A DNA stretch of 64,000 bases, from positions 32,513 through 96,512 of the forward strand of contig NZ_AORV01000049.1 in NCBI RefSeq assembly GCF_000350485.1, in the 5' to 3' direction. Shown piece after piece: positions 9,386-17,208 of the stretch. A program made the translations under genes and the position numbers. The notes under the pieces were generated by a model. The model was not told the origin of the DNA. It did no database searches and saw only the letters and a program-made list of their open reading frames with translations. This DNA is from Ruminiclostridium cellobioparum subsp. termitidis CT1112 (lineage in GTDB: Bacteria; Bacillota; Clostridia; Acetivibrionales; DSM-1351). Numbering within the stretch: position 1 is the stretch's first letter; every line of letters starts with the position of its first letter.

Positions 9386-9459
9386 CACGCTTGTATTATT
9401 GACCGGCGGCAAGCCGGACGGCTTTTTACACCGCTGTATGTAAATGGTGCGGAGTCCGG

Positions 9460-9546
9460 CTGTTACAAGCCAACTGGAACAAATTCCATCAATATTTTGC
9501 GGCCGCTATGTCGGCTCAAAGCCATAGAATGGCTTAGGAGGTTTGC
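9460..9546 (+). promoter_or_regulatory. Recurrent leader cassette, copy D
   Basis: This is the most diverged of four copies of a leader found also at 9641-9740, 15768-15898 and, on the other strand, 28650-28748. It has the shared core gaacaaattccat (one change from the other copies), then gcggccgc...cggctc, then the stem agccat/atggct, and ends in AGGAGG before a TTG at 9547. The frame carrying Asn-Lys-Phe-His runs from 9475 to a TAG at 9535-9537, inside the ribosome-binding site, but lacks the GTG start of the other copies (TGG instead). It lies in the 5' leader of the polyamine operon, in tandem with copy A. Confidence 0.7.
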
Positions 9547-9585
9547 TTGAAAGACTTCACTTGCGTTCGTCTTCCAAGCAAACCT
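9539..9585 (+). promoter_or_regulatory. Hairpin sequestering the ribosome-binding site of copy D, with a 16-codon frame
   Basis: The arms 9539-9555 and 9569-9585 are complementary at 16 of 17 positions with a 13-base loop, so the AGGAGG at the end of leader copy D can be locked in a stem. A possible leader peptide of 16 residues runs from TTG at 9547 to TAG at 9595-9597, wholly within this structure. Whether it is translated is unknown. The arrangement resembles an attenuator or translational switch. Confidence 0.6.
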
Positions 9586-9599
9586 GTGAATTTATAGCC

Positions 9600-9642
9600 G
9601 TGCGAAATATTCAAAGTATTTACCAATACTTTGAAAGCGCAC
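9600..9642 (+). promoter_or_regulatory. Long hairpin between leader copies D and A
   Basis: A 10-bp inner stem (tcaaagtatt at 9611-9620 against aatactttga at 9625-9634, loop tacc) is closed by an outer gtgcg/cgcac stem across a small internal loop. It separates the two tandem leader cassettes in front of the polyamine operon. There is no T run, so it is not a typical terminator. Confidence 0.7.
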
Positions 9643-9740
9643 ATGGCCAATTAACCTCCTTTATTCGCCACATTGCGGATGAGGAGTGAACAAATTTCAT
9701 TATTATTTTGTGGCCACAAATGTGGCTCATGGAGGTTAAT
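9641..9740 (+). promoter_or_regulatory. Recurrent leader cassette, copy A, with anti-Shine-Dalgarno arm
   Basis: This copy has the shared core gaggagtgaacaaatttcat (9681-9700), a gccaca/tgtggc stem, and ends in GGAGGTTAAT directly before the ATG at 9741. Its 5' end, attaacctcc at 9650-9659, is a perfect 10-base complement of ggaggttaat at 9731-9740, so the ribosome-binding site can be masked by a long-range stem. A micro-frame starts with GTG at 9686 (Met-Asn-Lys-Phe-His) and stops with TAA at 9737-9739, one base before the ATG. It lacks the second agccat/atggct hairpin seen in copies B, C and D. Confidence 0.75.
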
Positions 9741-10940
9741 ATGGGAAAAGCTTTAATTATTGGTGCCGGCGGCGTTGCAAGTGTTGTAATCCATAAATGC
9801 TGCCAGAACCCCGATGTATTCGAAGAAATATGCATAGCCAGCAGAACAGTTGAAAAGTGTGAGGCCATAAAAGCAAAACTGGATGGAGGAAAAACCAGAA
9901 TCCAGACTGCCCGGGTTGACGCAGACAACACCGAAATGGTTATTGAACTTATAAATAAATTTAAGCCGGACATAGTTATAAACGTAGCGCTTCCGTATCA
10001 GGACCTCACTATTATGGATGCATGTCTTGCCACAGGGGTACACTATCTGGACACTGCAAACTATGAGCCGCCCGAAATACCGAAGTTCGAATATAAATGG
10101 CAGTGGGCCTACAGGGAAAGATTTGAAAAGGCAGGTGTCACGGCTCTGTTGGGCAGCGGCTTTGACCCCGGTGTAACAAGTGTTTTTTGCGCTTACGCTC
10201 AGAAGCACTATTTTGACGAAATACATTATATTGATATAGTTGACGCCAATGCAGGCGATCACGGCTACCACTTTGCTACAAACTTCAACCCTGAAATCAA
10301 TATACGTGAAATAACAGCACCTGGCAGCTACTGGGAAAACGGAGAATGGGTGGAGACAGAACCTCTGGAGCTCAAAAAAGTGTATGATCTGCCCGAGATA
10401 GGACCCAAGGACATATACCTGCTGCACCATGAGGAAATAGAATCCCTGGCCCTAAATATCAAAGGCGTAAAGAGAATAAGATTCTGGATGACTTTTTCGG
10501 AAAAATACCTCACCCACTTGAGAGTGCTTGAAAATGTGGGTATGACTTCAATAGAGCCGATAGAATTCGAAGGCAAAAAAATTATTCCGCTTCAGTTCTT
10601 AAAGGCCGTATTACCCGATCCTGCTTCACTTGGACCCAGAACAAAGGGCAAGACCAACATTGGCTGCATCATCCAGGGTATAAAGGACGGAAAACCCAGA
10701 ACATATTATGTCTACAATGTATGCGTCCATGAGGAATGCTACGCCGAGGTAGGCTCCCAGGCCATATCCTATACAACAGGGGTTCCTGCCATGATAGGTG
10801 CCATGATGATATTGAAGGGAATCTGGAAGAAACCGGGAGTATACAATGTGGAAGAGTTCGATCCCGATCCGTTTATGGATGCCCTGAACAAATACGGGCT
10901 TCCCTGGAAAGAGGATTTTTCTCCCAGGCTTCTTGATTAA
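9741..10940 (+). CDS. Carboxynorspermidine/carboxyspermidine dehydrogenase (saccharopine dehydrogenase family)
   Basis: The 399-residue enzyme starts with a Rossmann motif, KALIIGAGGVASVV (residues 3-16), and continues with AlaDh/saccharopine dehydrogenase landmarks such as ALPYQDLTIMDACLATGVHYLDTAN and LLGSGFDPGVTSVFCAYA. It is the bacterial carboxynorspermidine synthase type, which condenses aspartate semialdehyde with a diamine using NADPH. The neighbour at 11056 is the matching decarboxylase, which makes this assignment firm. The start at 9741 is placed by GGAGG; an in-frame ATG at 9708 lies within the leader. Together the two genes form the SAM-independent route to spermidine or norspermidine. 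Expression is probably controlled by the structured leader upstream. Confidence 0.9.
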   Translation: MGKALIIGAGGVASVVIHKCCQNPDVFEEICIASRTVEKCEAIKAKLDGGKTRIQTARVDADNTEMVIELINKFKPDIVINVALPYQDLTIMDACLATGVHYLDTANYEPPEIPKFEYKWQWAYRERFEKAGVTALLGSGFDPGVTSVFCAYAQKHYFDEIHYIDIVDANAGDHGYHFATNFNPEINIREITAPGSYWENGEWVETEPLELKKVYDLPEIGPKDIYLLHHEEIESLALNIKGVKRIRFWMTFSEKYLTHLRVLENVGMTSIEPIEFEGKKIIPLQFLKAVLPDPASLGPRTKGKTNIGCIIQGIKDGKPRTYYVYNVCVHEECYAEVGSQAISYTTGVPAMIGAMMILKGIWKKPGVYNVEEFDPDPFMDALNKYGLPWKEDFSPRLLD

Positions 10941-10975
10941 TTTCTGATTGTGTTCTGATTGATACGAAATTGAAC

Positions 10976-11029
10976 ATACGCCGCTGTTCACATTGCTTGA
11001 TGCAGGTATGCAGGTGGACAGCGGCGTAT
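10976..11029 (+). promoter_or_regulatory. Intercistronic hairpin in the polyamine operon
   Basis: A 16-bp stem with one wobble (10976-10991 against 11014-11029) encloses a 22-base loop between the dehydrogenase stop and the decarboxylase start. No T run follows, so it more likely affects message stability or ratio than termination. Confidence 0.7.
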
Positions 11030-11055
11030 AATATATATCCTCATATGGAAAGGCC

Positions 11056-12219
11056 ATGGTAACGGTTATGGATATTAATATTGATATTGATTTTGGGAAA
11101 TTGCCCACACCCTGTTATATAGTCGATGAAAGACTTCTTATAAAAAATCTTGAAATACTGGATTCGGTCCAAAAAAGGACGGGCTGCAAAATTCTGCTGG
11201 CCCAGAAAGGCTTTTCCATGCATGCGGTTTATCCCCTGATTGGAAAGTACCTTAAAGGTGTTACCTCCAGCTCGCTTTTTGAAGCCAGGCTGGGGTATGA
11301 AAAAATGGGGAAGGAAGTCCATGTATATGCTCCCGCATATATCGAAGAGGAGTTTGATGAACTGCTGAAATACACAGATCACATAGTGTTCAACTCCTTT
11401 GCCCAGTGGGACAGGTTTAAGGCCAGGGTCAGGAGCTACCCCGGCAAAAGGATAGAGTGCGGGATACGCATAAATCCTGAATATTCAGAGCAGGAGCATG
11501 CAATATATGATCCCTGCTCCAGGTATTCAAGGCTGGGAGTTACACTGAAAAATTTCAGGCCGGAGCAGCTGGAGGGTATAGACGGGCTGCATTTCCACAC
11601 CATGTGCGAGCAGAATTCAGACACCCTGGAACGTACTGCCGGAGCAGTGGAAGAGAAGTTCGGGGAGTTTATAAAAAACATGAAGTGGCTGAATTTTGGG
11701 GGAGGACACCATATTACAAGGCAGGACTATGATATTGAGACACTTGTCCGGACCATAAGCCGCTTTCAGGAGAAATACGGCGTACAGGTATATCTTGAAC
11801 CCGGTGAAGCCGTGGCTTTAAACACAGGCTACCTGGTGGCGGAGGTACTGGATATAGTAGAGAATGAAATGAATATAGCAATCCTTGATACTTCGGCGGC
11901 CTGCCATATGCCCGATGTGTTGGAGATGCCCTACAGACCCAACATAATAGCTGCCGGGAAACCCGGAGAAAACAGGTATACTTACAGGTTGGGAGGTCCC
12001 ACCTGCCTGGCGGGAGACATAATAGGAGACTATTCCTTCAAGGAACCCCTGAACCCGGGGGACAGATTGGTGTTCTGTGATATGGCTCATTACACCATGG
12101 TAAAGAACAATACCTTCAACGGTGTCAATCTTCCGGCCATAGCACTTTACAGCCAAAAGGACGGGCCGGAAATAGTAAGGAAATTCCAATACAGTGATTT
12201 TGAGACAAGATTATCGTAA
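11056..12219 (+). CDS. nspC: Carboxynorspermidine/carboxyspermidine decarboxylase
   Basis: This 387-residue PLP enzyme of fold type III (alanine racemase/ornithine decarboxylase-like barrel) has the cofactor lysine in ILLAQKGFSMHA (Lys51), the glycine-rich NFGGGHHITRQDYD phosphate-binding segment, YLEPGEAVAL, and a C-terminal GPTCLAGDIIGDY typical of NspC. It removes CO2 from carboxynorspermidine or carboxyspermidine to give the polyamine. Its length agrees with the family. It lies 115 bases downstream of the dehydrogenase. Two starts are possible (ATG at 11056 or 11071); 11056 is preferred because of GGAAAGG upstream. The choice between spermidine and norspermidine as product cannot be seen in the sequence. 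Confidence 0.92.
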   Translation: MVTVMDINIDIDFGKLPTPCYIVDERLLIKNLEILDSVQKRTGCKILLAQKGFSMHAVYPLIGKYLKGVTSSSLFEARLGYEKMGKEVHVYAPAYIEEEFDELLKYTDHIVFNSFAQWDRFKARVRSYPGKRIECGIRINPEYSEQEHAIYDPCSRYSRLGVTLKNFRPEQLEGIDGLHFHTMCEQNSDTLERTAGAVEEKFGEFIKNMKWLNFGGGHHITRQDYDIETLVRTISRFQEKYGVQVYLEPGEAVALNTGYLVAEVLDIVENEMNIAILDTSAACHMPDVLEMPYRPNIIAAGKPGENRYTYRLGGPTCLAGDIIGDYSFKEPLNPGDRLVFCDMAHYTMVKNNTFNGVNLPAIALYSQKDGPEIVRKFQYSDFETRLS

Positions 12220-12254
12220 ATATTGTTTAGAATTGAATATTGATTTTTGTATAA

Positions 12255-12279
12255 ACCTAACAAAAAAGTTGGGTTTTTT
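12255..12279 (+). terminator. Rho-independent terminator of the polyamine operon
   Basis: A 7-bp stem (acctaac/gttgggt, one G-T pair) with a loop of six A residues is followed by T residues, 36 bases after the nspC stop. Confidence 0.75.
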
Positions 12280-12416
12280 GCTTCTATATGACACAAAATT
12301 ATATGAAGAGGTAAGTTTTATAAATTAAATTGATCATCCTTTGATGCTATTATAAATACATAAGGCATGACTGAACATTGAGCTCATGCCAGTATATTAA
12401 AGGAGGTCATGAAAAT

Positions 12417-13784
12417 ATGAAAAAAGCTATTAGTAAGGCCCTTGCTGCAGGTATGGCTATCGTTATGACGTTATCCATAGCAGCTTGCGGTTCATCGACA
12501 CCGGCAGCTACTTCAACCTCAACCGCGGCAGCCAGCAGTGCTGCTCCGTCATCAACCGCAGCAGAATCATCTGCACCGGCAGGGGAGCCTGTAAAACTCA
12601 CATTTTGGCATATCCAGACAACAGAACCTTTCCCGGGGCTTATGGAAGAGTGGATGAAGAATTTCTCGGCAGAAAATCCAAACTATACTGTTGAGGTTAC
12701 AGCGGTTCAAAATGACGCTTTCAAACAAAAGCTTCTGATTTCAATGAGTTCAAATCAATCGCCGGACATATTCCCTCACTGGTCGGGCGGACCGATGAAC
12801 CAATATGCCGATGAAGGAAAGATTGCTGACCTAACCACTTACATGAATGAAAATAACTATAAAGACCGCTTCATGACGGCAGCTATAAACCAGGCTACAT
12901 ATAAAGATAAAATTTGGGCAGTGCCTGTTGAAAACACATCGGTGGCAATGTTCTTCTATAACAAGGAGCTGTTTGCCAAGTATAATCTGCAGGTTCCAAA
13001 GACAATTAAAGAACTTGAAGCTCTTTGTGACACTTTAAAGAAGAATGGTATCATACCTTTCTCTCTGGCCAACAAGACCCAGTGGACAGGTTCCATGTAT
13101 TACATGTATCTGGCTGACCGTTTCGGCGGACCCGAACCTTTCAATGCGGCGGCACAGCGTACGGGTTCCTTTGAAAATGAAGCATTTACCCAGGCCGGAA
13201 ACAAGATCCAGGAATGGGTCAAGAAGGATTACTTCAACAAAGGCTTCAACGGTCTTGATGAAGATTCCGGACAATCACGTACTCTCCTTTATTCAGGAAA
13301 AGCTGCAATGACACTTATGGGTTCGTGGTTCCTTTCAACAGTTAAAGGTGAAAACCAGGAATTTTTCGATAAGAACGTAGGTTCATTCCCATTCCCGGCT
13401 GCTGACGACGGAAAAGGTGATCCCAATTCAGTTGTCGGTACTGTCGGAGATAACTTCTATTCAGTTTCCGCAACCTCCAAAGATGTTGCAGGAGCCTTCA
13501 AAGCTATAACCTACCTTATAGACGACAAGGCTGTGGCTACACGTATTGAAAACGGCAGAGTTCCTCCTGTAAAGGGTGTAAAGGTTACCGACCCGCGCCT
13601 CCAGGATGTATTGAATGCAGTTGAAAAGGCCCCTTATGTTCAGCTGTGGTATGATCAGTATCTCCCGGCTGAAGTTGCCCAGGTTCACAAGGATACTTCA
13701 CAAGCCATATTTGGTCTTGCCAAGACTCCGGAACAGGTAAACAAGGAAATGGAAGCAGCGGCTAAAAAATACTTTGGCAAATAA
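12417..13784 (+). CDS. Sugar ABC transporter substrate-binding lipoprotein (family 1), importer 2
   Basis: From the ATG at 12417 (ribosome-binding site AAAGGAGG) the protein has 455 residues, with a signal peptide ending in SIAAC (lipid-modified Cys24) and a Ser/Thr/Ala-rich linker. The family 1 fold shows KLTFWHIQ, QSPDIFPHWSGG, KIWAVPVENTSVAMFFYNK and GKAAMTLMGSWFLS. It is the main binding protein of the importer whose permeases follow at 13937 and 14843. The protein at 15899 is a clear paralogue sharing most of these motifs. A small stem (ggcatga/tcatgcc near 12363-12390) sits just before the ribosome-binding site. Confidence 0.93.
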   Translation: MKKAISKALAAGMAIVMTLSIAACGSSTPAATSTSTAAASSAAPSSTAAESSAPAGEPVKLTFWHIQTTEPFPGLMEEWMKNFSAENPNYTVEVTAVQNDAFKQKLLISMSSNQSPDIFPHWSGGPMNQYADEGKIADLTTYMNENNYKDRFMTAAINQATYKDKIWAVPVENTSVAMFFYNKELFAKYNLQVPKTIKELEALCDTLKKNGIIPFSLANKTQWTGSMYYMYLADRFGGPEPFNAAAQRTGSFENEAFTQAGNKIQEWVKKDYFNKGFNGLDEDSGQSRTLLYSGKAAMTLMGSWFLSTVKGENQEFFDKNVGSFPFPAADDGKGDPNSVVGTVGDNFYSVSATSKDVAGAFKAITYLIDDKAVATRIENGRVPPVKGVKVTDPRLQDVLNAVEKAPYVQLWYDQYLPAEVAQVHKDTSQAIFGLAKTPEQVNKEMEAAAKKYFGK

Positions 13785-13806
13785 TAATCAGTAAATTAAA
13801 GTATCT

Positions 13807-13847
13807 ATAATTGATTGGGTATCACTCATCTGATACCCATCAATTAT
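13807..13847 (+). terminator. Intercistronic hairpin between binding protein 2 and permease
   Basis: A 17-bp stem with one bulge (13807-13824 against 13831-13847) has a 6-base loop and lies 23 bases after the binding-protein stop. It occupies the same operon position as the hairpin at 6254-6292 but has unrelated sequence, which supports a role in setting a higher level of binding protein than permease. No T run follows. Confidence 0.75.
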
Positions 13848-13936
13848 ATTACTGTCAAATATATTACTGTCAAAATATTTATTCCTAAAAATAACCGGTC
13901 TGAAATAAGCTGCTTATTCAGAGGGGAGGAGAAACA

Positions 13937-14839
13937 ATGCAAAGTACCAAATCACTCTTAAGCTACAGAAAACGTAATACAGCAATTGCAGCAACAGTAT
14001 TCCTTATTCCGGTATTCCTCTTTATCTTGATTTTTATAGTTTATCCTATTATCAATTCTTTTTGGCTAAGTCTTCACAATTGGAACGGAATCAGTTCCAA
14101 GAAGATTTTTTACGGCTTGGAAAACTGGAAAACACTTGCGACCGACACCGTCTTTTACAAGTCTTTTCTTAATAATATAATAATAGTAATCCTGTCAATA
14201 GCTATACAGCTGCCCATAGCCATGGCACTGGCCTTCCTGCTGGATACGGGAGGAAAGAAACTGAATTTCCTCAAGATGGTCTATTTCCTGCCTATGCTCA
14301 TGTCCTCAGTGGCAGTCGGTTTCCTCTTTAAATATACCTATGACCCCCAGTTCGGACTCATAAGTGCAGTGTCCACATTATTCGGGGGAGAAGGCATGGT
14401 GGATCTGCTGGGAAATCCAAAGGTCGCCATTTATGCCGTTATCACTGTCATATGCTGGCAGTACATTCCGTTTTACATGGTATATTTCCTGGCGGCTTTC
14501 AGTTCCCTGCCCGAGGAACTTTACGAAGCTTCAATAATCGACGGTGCCACATACGGACAGTATTTCTGGAAAGTTGCACTGCCCTGTATGAAGGGTACTG
14601 TAAAGAGCGCTGCGGTTCTTTCGCTGGTGGGTTCGTTAAAATATTTCGATCTTATATACGTTATGACCCAGGGGGGGCCTAACGGTGCGACAGAGCTCAT
14701 GGCCACGTATATGTACAAAAACGCCTTCCAGACAATGCAAATGAGCTATGGCTCAACTATTGCATCAGGTATGTTCCTTGTAATTACATTGATTTCATTG
14801 CTGACCCTCAGGGCATTGAACGGAAGGGAGGAGGCGTAA
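13937..14839 (+). CDS. Sugar ABC transporter permease, MalF-type, importer 2
   Basis: The 300-residue membrane protein has six hydrophobic segments and the EAA loop EELYEASIIDGATYGQ followed by KVALPCM. It pairs with the permease encoded three bases downstream. The start is preceded by GAGGGGAGGAG. The MTQGGPNGATELMATYMYK segment near the end is typical of MalF-type sugar permeases. The substrate is presumably the ligand of the lipoprotein at 12417; the downstream GH3 gene points to a beta-linked gluco- or xylo-oligosaccharide, which is an inference. Confidence 0.92.
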   Translation: MQSTKSLLSYRKRNTAIAATVFLIPVFLFILIFIVYPIINSFWLSLHNWNGISSKKIFYGLENWKTLATDTVFYKSFLNNIIIVILSIAIQLPIAMALAFLLDTGGKKLNFLKMVYFLPMLMSSVAVGFLFKYTYDPQFGLISAVSTLFGGEGMVDLLGNPKVAIYAVITVICWQYIPFYMVYFLAAFSSLPEELYEASIIDGATYGQYFWKVALPCMKGTVKSAAVLSLVGSLKYFDLIYVMTQGGPNGATELMATYMYKNAFQTMQMSYGSTIASGMFLVITLISLLTLRALNGREEA

Positions 14840-14842
14840 AGG

Positions 14843-15676
14843 ATGACCAGGAAAAAAATTTCAGCCGGAAAAATAATTATAGCATTATTGGCCTTGTTAT
14901 GGTTGGTTATAGCAGGAGCTCCATTTTACTTCATGGTAATCTCAGCCTTCAAAGAACAGTTTGAAATTCTCACCACAGGTGTATTTTCAATACCCAAGGG
15001 TTTTTATATGGACAACTTTGCAGGTGTTATTAAAAGCCAGTTTTACAAATATTTGCTGAACAGCACCTTTGTGGTGATTGTTTCACTGGTACTTATTCTG
15101 GTTACGGCACTGTGTGCGGCATATCCATTTTCAAGATTTAAATTTAAGCTTAACAAGCCCCTGTTCGGACTTGTGGTAGCTGCAATGGCAGTACCCATAC
15201 ACGTGACTCTAATACCAATCTTTCAGCTGACCCAGAAAATACACCTGTATGACACCATTTATGCGCTTATAGGGCCGTACACCGCCTTCAATCTGCCCAT
15301 ATCGGTATTCATCCTGACCAGTTTTATGGCAGAAATACCGAAGGAGCTGGAAGAATCTGCCGAAATAGACGGCTGCGGCAAATACAGGACCTTCTTCCAT
15401 ATCATAGCGCCTTTATCAAAGGCGGGACTGGCCACACTGGCCATTTATAACGCCGTCAACATGTGGAATGAATTCAGCTTCGCACTTGTACTGACCCAGT
15501 CGGCAAAGAGCAGGACATTGCCTTTGTCAATATGGGATTTCCAGGGACAATATAATTCCAATGTCCCTATGATAATGGCCGTACTGACCTTTTGCGCACT
15601 TCCCATGATAGCTGCCTTTGCCATCGGACAGGATAAGCTGATCAAAGGTATGATGGCAGGAGCAGTAAAAGGCTAG
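14843..15676 (+). CDS. Sugar ABC transporter permease, MalG-type, importer 2
   Basis: The 277-residue permease has six membrane helices, the EAA motif KELEESAEIDGCGKYR followed by IIAPLSKAG, and the same GMMAGAVKG C-terminus as its counterparts. It begins three bases after the preceding stop, with GGGAGGAGG as ribosome-binding site inside the end of that gene. No ATPase gene follows; the next gene is the sensory binding-protein paralogue at 15899, behind an imperfect hairpin (15712-15752) and leader cassette B. Confidence 0.92.
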   Translation: MTRKKISAGKIIIALLALLWLVIAGAPFYFMVISAFKEQFEILTTGVFSIPKGFYMDNFAGVIKSQFYKYLLNSTFVVIVSLVLILVTALCAAYPFSRFKFKLNKPLFGLVVAAMAVPIHVTLIPIFQLTQKIHLYDTIYALIGPYTAFNLPISVFILTSFMAEIPKELEESAEIDGCGKYRTFFHIIAPLSKAGLATLAIYNAVNMWNEFSFALVLTQSAKSRTLPLSIWDFQGQYNSNVPMIMAVLTFCALPMIAAFAIGQDKLIKGMMAGAVKG

Positions 15677-15767
15677 AGCTGAAAATATATAAACTTTTTT
15701 GCTGCTACCCGGGGATAAATATAGTGTATAATAAAAGTACATATATTATCCCTGGCGGTTTATACGT

Positions 15768-15898
15768 ACATGGCCGATAACCTCCTTTATCAGCCTTACA
15801 GCGTAGAGGAGTGAACAAATTTCATATCTGTTTTGCGGCTGCTGTTGCGGCTCAAAGCCATATCATGTCAAGGCCATAATATGGCTTGGGAGGTTAAG
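15768..15898 (+). promoter_or_regulatory. Recurrent leader cassette, copy B, with anti-Shine-Dalgarno arm
   Basis: This copy starts with acatggccgataacctcc, shares gaggagtgaacaaatttcat (15806-15825) with copies A and C, has two gcggc-type repeats and an agccata/tatggct hairpin, and ends in GGGAGG before the TTG at 15899. Its 5' taacctcc (15778-15785) is complementary to ggaggtta (15889-15896). The micro-frame begins at GTG 15811 (Met-Asn-Lys-Phe-His) and stops at 15879, ahead of the ribosome-binding site. A TATAAT-like sequence lies at about 15726-15731, but a matching upstream hexamer is not clear. Confidence 0.75.
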
Positions 15899-17197
15899 TT
15901 GAAAAGATTACTTCTAACCCTTATTGTACTTATAATAGTTCTTCCGCTGTCGGGCTGTTTTTACGACGGGCACATGGGTATGACCACTCAGAGAGTGCAG
16001 AAAAAACAGCTGACTCTGTACAGCATTCAGGGGGATTCTGCCGTCAACGAGGTCATTACCGATTCAGTCAACCGGTTTGAAGGCAGCAATAGCGGCTTTG
16101 AGGTGGTACATGAATTAATTCCCAATGATGTATACAAGAGCAGACTTTCTGTGTGTGTGGCTACAAATCAGATGCCGGACGTATTTCCCACCTGGTCCGG
16201 AAGCATATTGAAGGAATATGTAAGCATCGGGGGAGTGGTAAACCTGAGCAGTTATATGAGCAAGGATGATTATAGCTCCAGATTCAACAAAAAAGCACTT
16301 GATATGGTTACCTTCGGAGACGGAATATGGGGTGTTCCGGTAGAAAATATGTCCCTTGCAATGATTTTCTATAACAAGAGTATCTATAAGACGCTTAACC
16401 TGTCGGAACCCGCCAATTTCAACCAGCTCAAGAAGAATATCGAGGTGCTTAAAGAACATGGTTATATACCTTTTGCCCTGGCCAACAGAACGGCCTGGAC
16501 GGGTTCCATGTTCTATATGTATTTTGTGGACCGTCTGGGAGGACCTGAGGTATTTGACAATGCTGCAAACAGGAAAAATAACGGTTCCTTTGACAATGAA
16601 GTATTTGTAAAAGCTGGTGAAATGGTACAGCAGCTGGTTGACATGGGAGCTTTTCCCCAGGGGTTCAACTGGATGGATGAGGATGCCGGTGATGCGCGCA
16701 ATCTTCTCTATAATGAAACAGCAGCCATGACTTTGACCGGAAGCTGGTTTTTGAGCAATGTAAAATATGAAAATCCCGGATTTTATGAAAAGATAGGAGT
16801 TTTCCCTTTCCCAGCAATTGAAGGAGGAAAGGGAAATCCAAACAATTCCATAGGTACCCTGGGGGACAATTTTTACTCTGTGGCAGGTTCCTGCAATTAC
16901 ACCGATCAGGCCTTTGAGCTTGTGCAATATCTCATTGACGATACTGCGGTTCTAAAGCGCATTCACGCAGGCAAAATTCCTCCAGTTAACGATGTCAGCA
17001 TAGAAGATCAGCTGACAAATGAGGTGTTTGATTTTATAAAGAAATCTCCGAATGTTCAATTCTGGTATGACCAATACCTCCCTCCCAAGCTTTCGGAGGC
17101 CCATTTAGCCCTTACAAGGCGGATATTTGGGGGTGAGGACCCTAAACATGCTGCAAAGAGTATGGAAGATATAACACGACAGTACTATAGTCAATAA
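15899..17197 (+). CDS. Family 1 binding lipoprotein, probable sensory partner of the adjacent kinase
   Basis: The TTG at 15899 gives a clean lipoprotein signal peptide, MKRLLLTLIVLIIVLPLSGC (Cys20), and has GGGAGG six bases upstream; in-frame ATGs upstream would spoil the signal peptide. The 432-residue protein is a paralogue of the importer-2 binding protein, sharing PDVFPTWSG, WGVPVENMSLAMIFYNK, AWTGSMFYMYFVDRLGGPE and MTLTGSWFLSNVK. It is placed 11 bases before the kinase gene and separated from the permeases by a leader. By analogy with the XylFII-LytS system of Clostridium beijerinckii, it may present the sugar to the kinase; this role is inferred. A second transport binding protein is the alternative. 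Confidence 0.85.
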   Translation: MKRLLLTLIVLIIVLPLSGCFYDGHMGMTTQRVQKKQLTLYSIQGDSAVNEVITDSVNRFEGSNSGFEVVHELIPNDVYKSRLSVCVATNQMPDVFPTWSGSILKEYVSIGGVVNLSSYMSKDDYSSRFNKKALDMVTFGDGIWGVPVENMSLAMIFYNKSIYKTLNLSEPANFNQLKKNIEVLKEHGYIPFALANRTAWTGSMFYMYFVDRLGGPEVFDNAANRKNNGSFDNEVFVKAGEMVQQLVDMGAFPQGFNWMDEDAGDARNLLYNETAAMTLTGSWFLSNVKYENPGFYEKIGVFPFPAIEGGKGNPNNSIGTLGDNFYSVAGSCNYTDQAFELVQYLIDDTAVLKRIHAGKIPPVNDVSIEDQLTNEVFDFIKKSPNVQFWYDQYLPPKLSEAHLALTRRIFGGEDPKHAAKSMEDITRQYYSQ

Positions 17198-17208
17198 AGG
17201 GTGGGCTT

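Noticed and set aside
9347..9550. A 67-codon frame through leader copy D
   Set aside because: It crosses the promoter -10 box and the structured leader, and has no ribosome-binding site; it is a by-product of the leader sequence.
9460..9740. Assigning the tandem leaders to a known riboswitch class such as c-di-GMP, SAM, THF or a T-box
   Set aside because: I could not find the conserved core sequences of these classes, and the same cassette stands before functionally unrelated genes.
16115..16927. A 270-codon minus-strand frame opposite the binding protein at 15899
   Set aside because: It is antisense to a clear paralogue of a known family, with no ribosome-binding site or recognisable motif.
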